NCBI GenBank assembly: GCA_015179125.1
Contig: WHVA01000017.1
Span: 310,001-374,000, forward strand
DNA length: 64,000 nucleotides
DNA from: Gautieria morchelliformis
Lineage: Eukaryota; Basidiomycota; Agaricomycetes; Gomphales; Gomphaceae
Direction: 5' to 3'
A model generated the notes under the pieces. The model saw nothing but the letters and a program-made list of their open reading frames with translations, did no database searches and was not told the DNA's origin. Below, piece after piece: positions 23,633 to 32,887 of this stretch. The position numbers and the translations under genes were made by a program. The first letter of the stretch is position 1. Every line of letters starts with the position of its first letter.

Positions 23633-24130
23633 TGTTGAGGACAGGAATTATAGGCAGTAGGTATGGACTTGTTATTCAAAAGAATAGACTAGAAATCAAT
23701 TCACTCTCTCAGTGAATTTAGTGGTCACTATAAATATATTATACACTACCTAGAAATCAATTCACTACAGAGGATTTCTAGGTCAATAAATGCAAAGACT
23801 ACTAGACTAATTTACTTGCCTCTCTCAGTGAATTTAGTGGTCACTGAGAGAGGGGGAAATGTGTTCCACTGCGCATGTACTACTACCCGGCCCTTTAGCG
23901 CCCAAGAGCTCGCGCGTCGAAGTCATTTCAGACTCCGCTGGGTGCAGCCGCTTGTGAAAGTAGGAATAACAAGATGAAATAGAAAAATAAAGAATGAGTG
24001 GAAAATTTCGAAAATAACCAGAGAAATGGATGCATAATACAAGAACAATGTGAGAAGAAATTGGAAGGCCACACAACAAATTGGATATATTATGCTTGAT
24101 TTTGGTGCAGGAGCATAAATGCACCCAACA
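23633..24130 (-). repeat. copia element 2, right (5') LTR
   Basis: 498 bases. Its outer end lies directly against gypsy element C at 24131 with no visible spacer or target duplication. Confidence 0.9.
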
Positions 24131-27100
24131 TGAGGCAGGGTCCATCACGGAGATAGTAGACACAATTCTCCGCTATGATGGGCACACAGAACGCACTTCC
24201 TTCGCAGTGACTAGCCTGGGGAAGCAAGACATCATCCTCGGGTTTACCTGGCTTCAGGAGCACAACCCGGAGATCAATTGGCAGACTCGGAAGGTACTGA
24301 TGAGTCGATGCCCAGCCAAGTGTCACGTGTGCCGGTCAGAAGTGCGGAAGGAGCGCCAGGAACAGCGGAAGACGGAACGGCTCATACAGACCTGTCGTTC
24401 TGGCCCCCATCCACTGCTTGCAGAAGAAGACTCGGAAGCGGAATTTGAACCGGATCCCACTTCCAATTCCGATCCCGATTCCGATTCTGATGTCATCCGA
24501 CTCAGCCCAGAAGACACTCTGGCGGAAGGGGAGCGTTTGCTGTACATAAACCTTCCGCTGGAAGCGGAACACATCCGCGCCACCAGAAATATTTCGCAAC
24601 GCCTTGCTGAAGCCTCTAAGAGGCATGATAGAGTGGAGGCGGAAATTCTGGAGTACCTGCGGGAGTTCGAGGACGTCTTTTCCAAGGAGTCGTTTGATGC
24701 CCTGCCTCCGCGGAAGCTGTGGGACCATGCCATTGAGTTGGAGCCTGGGTCAAAGCCCACCAACTGCAAAGTCTACGCGCTGTCACCCAAGGAGCAGGTA
24801 GAGCTCGATGCATTCCTTGCGGAAAACCTCCGTACGGGGAGGATCCGCCCCTCTAAGTCACCCATGGCATCTCCGGTGTTCTTCATCAAGAAGAAGGACA
24901 GCTCGCTCAGACTTGTGCAGGATTACCGGGCCCTGAATGCGATCACGATCAAGAACCGGTACCCCATTCCACTCATTTCGGAACTGATCACACAACTCCG
25001 CGGGGCGAGGTACTTCACTAAGCTGGATGTCCGCTGGGGCTTCAATAACGTCCAGATCCGGGAGGGAGACGAGTGGAAGGCCGCATTCCGCACCAACCGA
25101 GGACTCTTTGAGCCACAGGTCATGTTCTTTGGCCTCACCAACAGTCCTGCCACATTCCAGACGATGATGAATGACATTTTCCGTGACATGATAGCAGAAG
25201 GGGTTGTCTGCGTCTACCTCGATGACATCCTCATCTTCACAAAAACAATGTCCGAACATCGGGAAGTCATGCGGAGAGTGCTGGAATGGCTCTGGGAGTA
25301 CAACCTGTGTCTCAAGCCGGAAAAGTGCGAATTTGAGCGGAGGCGGATAGAGTATCTTGGGGTGATTGTGTCGGAAGGAAAGGTGGAAATGGACCCCGTC
25401 AAAGTTTCCGGTGTATCGGATTGGCCCGTGCCGTGGAACAAGAAGGAGGTCCAGTCCTTCGTTGGGTTTGTCAATTTCTACCGGCGGTTTATCAAGGACT
25501 TCTCCTGCCACGCCCGGGCCCTCTTCGACCTCACCAAGAAGGAGGTTGGATGGCGGTGGGGAGAGCTGGAACAGGCCTCCTTCAACAAACTCAAAGCGCT
25601 GATCACTTCCGCCCCGGTCCTGATCTTTCCCGACGACTCTCGCCCTTATCGAGTCGAGGCGGATTCTTCCGACACAGCTACCGGAGCGGTCTTGTCACAA
25701 CAGTCATTGGAAGATAGTGGGGGGTGGCATCCGATTGCCTCCTTCTCTAAGAGCCTCAGTCCGGTCGAGCGGAACTATGAGATCCATGACAAGGAGATGC
25801 TGGCAATCATCCGAGCACTGGAGGAGTGGCGACACTTCCTCGAGGGTGCTCTATGCCCATTTGAGATCTGGACAGACCACAAGAACCTCGAGTATTTCCG
25901 CACATCTAAGAAGTTGAACCGACGACAAGCACGGTGGTCCCTACACCTGTCCCGGTTCGACTTCATGCTCCGCCACCGCCCCGGCCCCACCATGGGCAAG
26001 CCTGATGCCCTATCCCGCCACGCAGATCATGGGAGCGGAAGTGGAGACAACGCGGATATGACACTGCTCCGCCCAAGTCTCTTTGCAATCCGCGCCCTAG
26101 AAGGAGTGACTGCAGTTGGGGCGTCAGCGGAAATGCTCTGGGATATCCAGAGGCAGTACCAGAATGGAGAGAAGGAGGAGTCGGTGGTGAAGGCAGTGGA
26201 GGAACTTCGGAAAGGGCATTCGCGGTCTGTACGGGCAGCGGAATGGTCGGAACGTGATGGACTGCTCCACTTCAGAGGCAAGGTCTATGTTCCAAGTGGG
26301 GTGGACCTCCGCCGCCGCATCGTGTCCCAGCACCATGACACACGGGTTGCTGGGCATGCTGGCAGGTGGAAGACACTGGAGTTAGTGGCTCAGAATTACT
26401 GGTGGCCTCAGATGTCCCACTACATTGGACAGTACGTGAAGACATGTGACCTTTGTCTCCGAACCAAAGCGCAACGACACCCGCCCGTCGGAGAACTTGT
26501 TCCGCTCCCGAATCCCGAATCCCGCTGGGACACCATCAGTGTCGACATCATCGTCGAACTCCCAGAGTCTCATGGCTATGACGCGATCATGAACATCGTA
26601 GATTCGGTGAGCAAGGTGTCCCACTTCATTCCGACGCACACGACGATCACAGCCCTCGGAGCGGCCCGCCTGTTCCTTGCACATGTCTGGAAGTTGCATG
26701 GGCTCCCGAAGCAAGTTGTTTCCGACCGGGGTCCACAGTTTGTCGCGGAACTGACTCGGGAGCTCTACCGCCTGCTCGGCATAAAGCTGGCTACCACCAC
26801 AGCATACCATCCGCAGGGTGATGGACAGACGGAACGGGTCAATCAGGAGTTGGAGCAATATCTCCGCCTCTTTGTCAATGAGAGGCAGGATGACTGGGAT
26901 GAGTTACTTCCACTGGCGGAATTCCAATACAACAACCATGTCCATTCCGCCACACAACAGACTCCCTTCATGCTTGACTCCGGACGACACCCGCGGATGG
27001 GCTTCGAACCACGCCAGGCTGACTCCCGACTCGAGACGGTCAATGAGTTCCGAGACCGCATGGACTCCACCCTTTCGGAAGCCAAGTCGGCCCTTGCAAA

Positions 27101-27932
27101 GGCCAAGGATGACATGGCAAGGTACTACAACCAATGCCGGGTTCCCACCCCGGAGTACCAAGTTGGAGACAAGGTGTATCTAGATGCAAGTGACATCCGC
27201 ACCACACGCCCTTCGCAGAAGCTTGCCCACCGCTACCTTGGGCCCTTCACAGTGATGCGGAGGGTTGGACGGAATGCATACCGCCTCCGACTTCCGATGT
27301 CCATGTCCCGCCTCCACCCCATCTTCAACGTGGTGAAGTTACTCCCTATGCTTGAGGACCCAATTCCAGGTCGGAAGGCTCGTCCGCCGCCTCCGCCAGA
27401 AATTGTGGATGGGGAAGAGCACTATGTGGTGGAACGGATCCTAGACAGCCGGTTTGTGCGAGGACGACTCCAATTCCTCGTGAAATGGGAAGGGTATGGG
27501 TACGAGGAGAATTCGTGGGTCCCGGAGCAAGATGTTTCCGCTCCAGACAAACTCCGGGAGTTCTATAGGACACATCCCGGTGCCCCTCGCCGGATCCGCT
27601 CGCTGGCATTCCAATCCCTCGTGTCCCGTGCTTCGAGGACGCAGCACGCTAGAGGGGGGGTGATGTCAGGGGACACCCTGTTTTCCATTTCCAGTTCCGA
27701 CACCACACCCAGTTCTGACTCCATTTCCGACTCCGCTTCCGGTTCCGATTCCATCTCCACCTCCGCTTTCGGAAATGATTCCGCTTCTGGGAGAACTTCT
27801 ACCAGTTCGGTTCGCCTTGCCAGTTCCCCTCCCATTTCCAACTTCCACCCTCGGAACAGCGTCGGAAATCAAGCAACTCGCATAATAGGCGGCATCAAGG
27901 GTCGATCAAGGGTCAGGGAGGTGCAGGGTTGA
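24081..27932 (+). CDS. gypsy pol: protease end, RT, RNase H, integrase, chromodomain (fossil element)
   Basis: The open frame of 1283 codons begins inside the neighbouring copia LTR, so its first 17 or so codons are not gypsy sequence. Domains in order: the end of the aspartic protease (LGKQDIILGFTWLQEHNPEI); reverse transcriptase (VCVYLDDILIF near 25208); RNase H (WTDHKNLEYF). The integrase has an HHCC finger (HHDTRVAGHAGRW, CDLCLRTKAQ) and core motifs (VSDRGPQFVAEL, AYHPQGDGQTERVNQELE). A chromodomain closes the protein (HYVVERILDSR, FLVKWEGYGYEENSWVP). Chromodomains of this kind steer integration toward marked chromatin in chromoviruses. Confidence 0.9.
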   Translation: MDILCLILVQEHKCTQHEAGSITEIVDTILRYDGHTERTSFAVTSLGKQDIILGFTWLQEHNPEINWQTRKVLMSRCPAKCHVCRSEVRKERQEQRKTERLIQTCRSGPHPLLAEEDSEAEFEPDPTSNSDPDSDSDVIRLSPEDTLAEGERLLYINLPLEAEHIRATRNISQRLAEASKRHDRVEAEILEYLREFEDVFSKESFDALPPRKLWDHAIELEPGSKPTNCKVYALSPKEQVELDAFLAENLRTGRIRPSKSPMASPVFFIKKKDSSLRLVQDYRALNAITIKNRYPIPLISELITQLRGARYFTKLDVRWGFNNVQIREGDEWKAAFRTNRGLFEPQVMFFGLTNSPATFQTMMNDIFRDMIAEGVVCVYLDDILIFTKTMSEHREVMRRVLEWLWEYNLCLKPEKCEFERRRIEYLGVIVSEGKVEMDPVKVSGVSDWPVPWNKKEVQSFVGFVNFYRRFIKDFSCHARALFDLTKKEVGWRWGELEQASFNKLKALITSAPVLIFPDDSRPYRVEADSSDTATGAVLSQQSLEDSGGWHPIASFSKSLSPVERNYEIHDKEMLAIIRALEEWRHFLEGALCPFEIWTDHKNLEYFRTSKKLNRRQARWSLHLSRFDFMLRHRPGPTMGKPDALSRHADHGSGSGDNADMTLLRPSLFAIRALEGVTAVGASAEMLWDIQRQYQNGEKEESVVKAVEELRKGHSRSVRAAEWSERDGLLHFRGKVYVPSGVDLRRRIVSQHHDTRVAGHAGRWKTLELVAQNYWWPQMSHYIGQYVKTCDLCLRTKAQRHPPVGELVPLPNPESRWDTISVDIIVELPESHGYDAIMNIVDSVSKVSHFIPTHTTITALGAARLFLAHVWKLHGLPKQVVSDRGPQFVAELTRELYRLLGIKLATTTAYHPQGDGQTERVNQELEQYLRLFVNERQDDWDELLPLAEFQYNNHVHSATQQTPFMLDSGRHPRMGFEPRQADSRLETVNEFRDRMDSTLSEAKSALAKAKDDMARYYNQCRVPTPEYQVGDKVYLDASDIRTTRPSQKLAHRYLGPFTVMRRVGRNAYRLRLPMSMSRLHPIFNVVKLLPMLEDPIPGRKARPPPPPEIVDGEEHYVVERILDSRFVRGRLQFLVKWEGYGYEENSWVPEQDVSAPDKLREFYRTHPGAPRRIRSLAFQSLVSRASRTQHARGGVMSGDTLFSISSSDTTPSSDSISDSASGSDSISTSAFGNDSASGRTSTSSVRLASSPPISNFHPRNSVGNQATRIIGGIKGRSRVREVQG

Positions 27933-28097
27933 TGGCGGGTACCAAGTGTTGTCCCTGGCTGCGCAGCATAGTATAATACGGGCTCGCTGACATTGGGGGT
28001 CCTTAGACTTTTCTCTTTGGATTTCCCCTTGTCAGGTGAGAATCCCCTCTCTTGTATGCTCTATGCATTTATACAGACTTTGGATTTCCCCTTGTCA
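24131..28097 (+). mobile_element. Ty3/gypsy element C (chromovirus-like), 5'-truncated
   Basis: A long open pol is followed by a purine tract AGAGGGGGGG and a 3' LTR starting TGATGTCAGGGGACACC (27661-28097). The LTR ends in CCCCTTGTCA; that tail also occurs 63 bases earlier. Gag and the 5' LTR are absent, replaced at the left by the LTR of copia element 2. It is incomplete, but the remaining pol looks unbroken, so it is probably recent. Confidence 0.88.
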
Positions 28098-28219
28098 GTT
28101 GTGTGGTAGTGTGATCTCCACAACCAGCCAGGGTTGCCCTTACACCGCTCAACGAACCCCGCTTCGTCGAACTCATAGCGCGGGCAAAAGAAACGCCGCA
28201 GATCGCGCGTACGCGTGAG

Positions 28220-29071
28220 ATGATCGGCGTATTCAAACGCATCGAGCGCGAACAACGCGCTCGCAATCCCAAAAGGGATTGTCTCGTGATAGCGGGCGGT
28301 ACCCCGCATGACATCGCGGCCATTCTAAAGGGTTGGATACACAACCCTGAAGGAATCCCCTCCGCCATCCGTGACAACGCGGACGGCACCTTCAACCTAG
28401 ACGACATAGACGTCTGGATGTGGTTGAAGGCCCTGGCACCCCGGGTCAAAGGGGTCGCATCACCGCTCAGGGCGAGGCTACTTGACCTCTTCGGCTCAAC
28501 GGACCAATGGTCGAGCCTCGTCGACACCAGGGAAGTGCTGACGCCTCAGAGCACCACCCTGCGGCTCTCAATCACGGGCCCATTCCCCGTGGAGGGCCGA
28601 GCCGGCTCCGACATCCCACTCGCGGAGATCGCGAGATGGCTGGCCCGCTATGCGGGAGTCACTCGCAAGCGAGCGGCGCGCATTGAACACTACGTTCAGC
28701 GCAGCATCACTGGCGCGGCATTCAGCGCCGCCGCCCATGAGGGCCAACAAAAGGTCATCGAGACCAGCCACGTGAGGGCCGCAGTGCCGCGACCCCTCAC
28801 TCACACTCAGCTCGACCAAGAGCTGGCGCGCTTCCAGCCCCCTCCTCAAACGGAGGACCTGGCCGTTGAGGCCATGCTCCGCGAGGACGCGGGCCCCAGC
28901 GCCCAAGCGGAGACCGCCACCAGTGGTGAGGCCGACCAGCCTCACCCAATCACCACCAACGACGCGGAGATGCCCCCGGAGGAGTCACGTGCTCCTCCGG
29001 CCCCGTACGACGACAATGTCGTCGTATCGGCCACTCTAGAGGACTCCCTCATGGACGACCTCTATGAGTAG
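28220..29071 (+). CDS. unrecognised ORF, possibly gag-like, of a lost element
   Basis: 283 codons from ATG, but the same frame is open upstream to about 28110, so the ATG may not be the true start. The sequence is GC-rich, unlike the AT-rich DNA to its right. It encodes an Arg- and Ala-rich, mostly helical-looking protein (IAGGTPHDIAAILKGWIHNP, NLDDIDVWMWLKALAPR, IARWLARYAGVTRKRAARIE) with an acidic Pro-rich tail. No catalytic motif or zinc knuckle is seen. A purine run (GAGGGGGAGGG) and TGTAGATA follow 25 bases after the stop, as at a retrotransposon 3' junction. Together with the lack of an obvious host context, this suggests a Gag-like ORF of a non-autonomous element, which is inference. 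It could equally be a host exon. Confidence 0.4.
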   Translation: MIGVFKRIEREQRARNPKRDCLVIAGGTPHDIAAILKGWIHNPEGIPSAIRDNADGTFNLDDIDVWMWLKALAPRVKGVASPLRARLLDLFGSTDQWSSLVDTREVLTPQSTTLRLSITGPFPVEGRAGSDIPLAEIARWLARYAGVTRKRAARIEHYVQRSITGAAFSAAAHEGQQKVIETSHVRAAVPRPLTHTQLDQELARFQPPPQTEDLAVEAMLREDAGPSAQAETATSGEADQPHPITTNDAEMPPEESRAPPAPYDDNVVVSATLEDSLMDDLYE

Positions 29072-29079
29072 TAGTCAAC

Positions 29080-29363
29080 CCCTATAGTTATCTATAGAGG
29101 GGGAGGGTGTAGATAACCTGTGTATCTACATGTACAATAGTTATTACATAATCCCAGTGGGCCCCTTAGGGACCCACTGTATAGTTTATGCGTGGGAACC
29201 GGCCAGCGGTTCCCATCGCATCTTACCCTTACACTGTCACTATGTAGCATTCAGAATACCACATATTGGTCAAGTTCTGTCGTGCTCTTGTGACCTGAGG
29301 CTTAAGATAGATATCTTTACAAGAGCTGAGTTAGTTCTGGTGCCAGTTCAGCTCCTGAACTGG
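29080..29363. other. row of six hairpins downstream of the 28220 ORF
   Basis: Six inverted repeats follow one another. CTATAG-TTAT-CTATAG is at 29082-29097. TGTAGATA pairs with TATCTACA across 7 bases at 29108-29130. CAGTGGG pairs with CCCACTG at 29155-29179, with an inner CCC-TTA-GGG. TGGGAACCG pairs with CGGTTCCCA at 29193-29215. GCTCTTGT pairs with ACAAGAGC at 29284-29326. CCAGTTCAG-CTC-CTGAACTGG is at 29343-29363. The density is far above the neighbourhood. The function is unknown: a structured 3' untranslated region or the end of a mobile element are possibilities. Confidence 0.7.
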
Positions 29364-29392
29364 TTCACTACCTTTTAATTAATATTTATTAA

Positions 29393-29527
29393 TACTACTA
29401 GCTTTTTGTAGTTTTAATGTCATATTTATTGCTAATTACTATCAGGAATCAATCCCCTTAGTTACTTATGTATTTAGATAGTAATTAGCAATAAATATAA
29501 CCTTAAAACTGCAAAATATTAGTAGTA
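29393..29527. mobile_element. 135-base MITE with 51-base inverted arms and TTAA flanks
   Basis: Arms 29393-29443 and 29477-29527 are near-perfect inverted repeats starting TACTACTA, separated by 33 bases. TTAA lies directly outside both ends (29389-29392 and 29528-29531). A miniature element with TTAA target duplication fits the piggyBac superfamily. No transposase of that type is in the window, so the superfamily label is inference from the duplication alone. Confidence 0.75.
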
Positions 29528-29689
29528 TTAAAATTTCTTTTTTTGTTCATTCATATAACTATAATTCAGTTATATTAAGGTTATGCAAGGTCATGATTAA
29601 ATTATGAGCTCAAGGAAACCATACTACAATTATAATATATTATGCTATAAAAAATAATATAATCTTACTTGGACAATCCTATCAAGGAT

Positions 29690-30065
29690 ACTTGATGATC
29701 TGGATCTTTGGGACGTGGCTATTGGCAGGGAAATGGAACCAAGGCCGGGAGGTGCCAATAAAATCACTACAGCCAAGAAACAGAGAATTGATAACTGGAG
29801 GAAGAAGGACAAAAAAGCTAGGAAGGAAATATGCCTCAGGGTTGCCAATGAACAATTAGTCTATATTAACCAAACAATGTCTGCATTTGCAGTATGGACT
29901 AGTCTACAGGCATAATTTGAGTTGAAGGGAGCCATGGGGATTGTGAATCTCTGATGAGACTTCTTCAGGATGCTTGCCAAGGATGGCATTAACATTGAGG
30001 AACACATATGTAAACACTGGCATTCAACAGGAACTGAATGCATGGGGGCATTATATCAGCGACAG
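29690..30065 (+). mobile_element. copia gag fragment (UBN2-like), fossil
   Basis: The plus strand shows DLWDVAIGREMEPRPGG, WRKKDKKARKEICLRVANEQ and TMSAFAVWTSLQ, the usual order of a copia-type Gag N-terminus. It is an isolated broken piece without LTRs or pol, and ends near an 18-base poly-T run at 30070-30087. Confidence 0.65.
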
Positions 30066-31650
30066 CAAGTTTTTTTTTTTTTTTTTTTGCCAGGGAGGGG
30101 AAATCTGCTAACAGGCAAACTTCTTTGTCAGAAGTGTGGGGTTTTTACCCACTAAAACCCACCCTCCTCATCAGCCAGGCTTTCAAGGTTCACTGCCCCA
30201 CACTTGCTGCCCATCAGGACAGCAGTCAGGTTTGACGTGGATCTGATCCTATGCAGCTCTTGGCTATTAGCATCAATAATCATGATGAGTAATGCCCTTA
30301 ATTATTTTTATTAGTTTTCTGTTTTCACCCATCTCCCATTTCTTCACTCGGGAGCATCCTGTCCCATCTTCTGATGGTCAGGTCTCCTTTCTGTAGTGTT
30401 GCTGCAAAGTCTGTGTTCACCCATTTTTCCTGGAAGCACTTTATCTCTCAGCTTCTCTTTCGCTTATCTTTTCTTATCAGGGCCATCGAGTGCTCCCTTT
30501 GTATCGCATCTGGAGAGTCAGTGGACGTGGCTGCGTCGGGAGAGTCGGTGGACGTGGCTGCATCCGGAGAGTCGGGGGGCGTGGTTGCATCCGGAGAGTC
30601 AGTGGCGAACGACGATGAAGCTGACGATGCGGGTAAGGAGGTGATGGTCACCGTGATGGGTTTTGCCGCCGCGCTGTACAGGGGCGATTTAATAGCTCGT
30701 ACATCTAGCCTTTTCGCAAGACCCGAACCGCGGTTAGTAAGGTGAGGCGGAGATTAGTGCTATGAATGATATTAATGTAAGTGATAGAATTCTGACCTTT
30801 GCATGGGTGCGGCATTGACCAAGGCGGTCATGACAAGACCTGCTGAAAGGAGTGGAGAATACAAACATTACGAAAGTTGTCGAATGGATCCCGTGTACAA
30901 TAGAATTAGTGAGATAAAATTGAAGTAAGTGTTAGGGAGCGCCAGGCTCTTTTGGATCAACTTAGAGACGCCGATGACAACACGGCGTGCGCATGTCCAC
31001 TATAACGGTGAACGGCACGGCATGCGAGTCCTTGGGTGGCCTCATATCCTATAAATTGACGCGGGAAACTTGTGATCCATCGCCCGGATCAACTTTGATT
31101 TGATCGGACTTGGAGCATCTAGTCCCAATCAGTAACTTGAGGTCCGCCTCGGGACCGAAGAAGTATACTGCTTTGTCCGGCGCGCGCCGGGCTTTGGAAC
31201 AACCAACCCCAGGAGCGTGTTGCAGCACGGTGCCACGCGTTGTGTGACAACACGCAACAGGGTGAGGGGAAGATCGATATGCGAGTGGACGGCGGGGTAC
31301 AGTGAAGGAGGCCTCGAGCTGGAGAATTTCAGCGCCGGATGGTGAGTGAGAGCGCTCACCTCAAAGGGGAGCGAGTGGTGACGAGGTTCCTCGTGGAACT
31401 CGACGGCGCACCAATGGCCACAATTGGGTGCTGGTGTGAGCGACGGGCGGGTGTGTTGCAGCCCGCGTTGTGTGACAAACGCGCAACAGCGTGAGGGAGT
31501 GGGCGCGAGTGCTTCAAATGCAACTACCAGTGCAGTATTTGGGTTCATACGGGCTCTATCTTATGTAAGGTCTGCCTGGGTAGAGCAAGGTTTTCGCGCA
31601 GCCGTCGAGCTCGGAGAAGGTCGATGGTCGATGTGAAGGGGGTTTCATCA
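30066..31650. other. non-coding stretch with small repeats
   Basis: It holds a poly-T run (30070-30087), a 27-base tandem repeat (30512-30610) and a pair of imperfect direct repeats at 31216-31264 and 31450-31496. Both members of that pair contain GCGTTGTGTGACAA followed by CGCAACAG, a near-palindrome. No gene is recognised. Confidence 0.4.
30512..30610 (+). repeat. 27-base minisatellite, about 3.5 copies
   Basis: The unit GGAGAGTCAGTGGACGTGGC and its variants repeat every 27 bases. Because 27 is a multiple of three, it keeps an open frame (GESVDVAAS repeated). The surrounding frame is not recognisable as a gene. Confidence 0.7.
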
Positions 31651-31939
31651 TTCCTATAGGTGAAAGTAGCACGGTGGGAGGTTGTGGGCGCGCTTACAAA
31701 TAATATTACGTAAAACTTAGGTCAGCGGCGAGCGGCGCAGCCGCGAGCACCAACGCTGCGCAGCGGTCACGTGACCGGCAGACCGGCGTGAACCTGGAGC
31801 GCGAGCGGCGCAGCCGCGAGCCCCTGGCGGTTCACGCCGATCTGCGGGCTCCAGCGCTCAACCCTGCGCTGGCAACGAACGCTGCGCAGCGGTCACGTGA
31901 CCCGTTCGCGCGTGGTCCGTGCACGACGCGCGCGCACGG

Positions 31940-31945
31940 TATAAA
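31940..31945 (+). promoter_or_regulatory. TATA box in Hel-1
   Basis: TATAAA stands downstream of a block (GTGGTCCGTGCACGAC) that also precedes the TATA box of Hel-4 at 48521. The paired conservation suggests a retained RNA polymerase II promoter. Confidence 0.5.
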
Positions 31946-32887
31946 GGCAGAACGGTAAGGATGGAACGGTAGGAATCTGCCCACTGGCATTCCTCTTGCT
32001 GCTGTCCGCTCTGTTCACTGTCTGCTCTGCTCTGTCTGCTGTCTGCTCTCTATGGTGTCTCCTCCTTTAGCTGGCTGGCTGTCTATTGCTTTGGCAGGCT
32101 AGCTATCTTTTGCTTGGCTGGATTTCTATTGATAGGTAATATCTCTTTTTTAATGCATTGCCATGTATTTTATTTTATTTGGTTCCTTTTTTTTTTTTCA
32201 TTATATTGTATTGTCACATGTGCTTTATATTTTTCTGATTTTTTTCGAAAATAGATTTAAATAACATCCCCAGACTGTGGTGAAAAAATTGTAGTGTAAT
32301 ATTTATATTTTTCAGGTTTTTTTCGAAAATAGACATCAATAAGTTTCCTCTAAAATTAATGACAATAGGTTGTGCTTTTAAATGTGGTTTGTTTTATTGT
32401 TTTATGGACTGTAAAGCTGCTTACCTATACTGGTGGCTGGCTTACTATGGCTCTGGGTTTCTCTGTCAGTACCTGGGCTTCTCTAGCTTTGGCTGGGCAT
32501 TAATAACAGCTTCTGCTTCAATGTTCTGTACTTTTTTGACATTTTTTCGCAAATAGATATCAATAAATTATCCTGACTTTGTGAAAATTGACAACAGCTC
32601 CAGGTTAAATGTACAGTGCATTTTTTTGACATTTTCGAAAAATAGATAACCCTAACTTTGCTAAAATTAATAACAGCTTCAGCTTACATGTACTGGACAT
32701 TTTCTTGACATTTTTTCAAAAAATAGATAATCCTGACTTTGCTAAAAATTAATGACAGCTGCTTAAATATGGTTTCCTTGACTATTTTATTTATGTCTGT
32801 ATATGTCACAAAATAGATATTGATACATGTCCCTGAGTTTGCAAGTAGTAACAGCCTCTGCTTGCTTCACTTTGAGGCCCTTGGGGA

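Larger units (their letters stand above)
18877..24130 (-). mobile_element. Ty1/copia element 2, two LTRs, recent, with a few breaks
   Basis: LTRs at 18877-19374 and 23633-24130 are both 498 bases, start TGTTGGG on the minus strand and differ at only about four places. The insertion is therefore young (under about 1% LTR divergence by eye). Parts on the minus strand: gag (23627-22653), pre-integrase and integrase (22623-21492), reverse transcriptase and RNase H (21403-19388). Pol is not one open frame; a few breaks are present. The expected matching 5-base flanks are not seen (CACTG on the left, TGAGG on the right), so the ends may come from recombination between copies. Confidence 0.88.

Noticed and set aside
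18872-24135. Target duplication around copia element 2
   Set aside because: The five bases outside the two LTRs (CACTG and TGAGG) do not match, so no duplication can be claimed.
24858-25511. 217-codon minus-strand ORF, and other antisense ORFs over gypsy pol
   Set aside because: Shadows of the highly GC-rich plus-strand pol frame; no domain of their own.
30374-30745. 123-codon ORF with GESVDVAAS repeats as a gene
   Set aside because: Open only because of a 27-base tandem repeat; the flanking residues look random.
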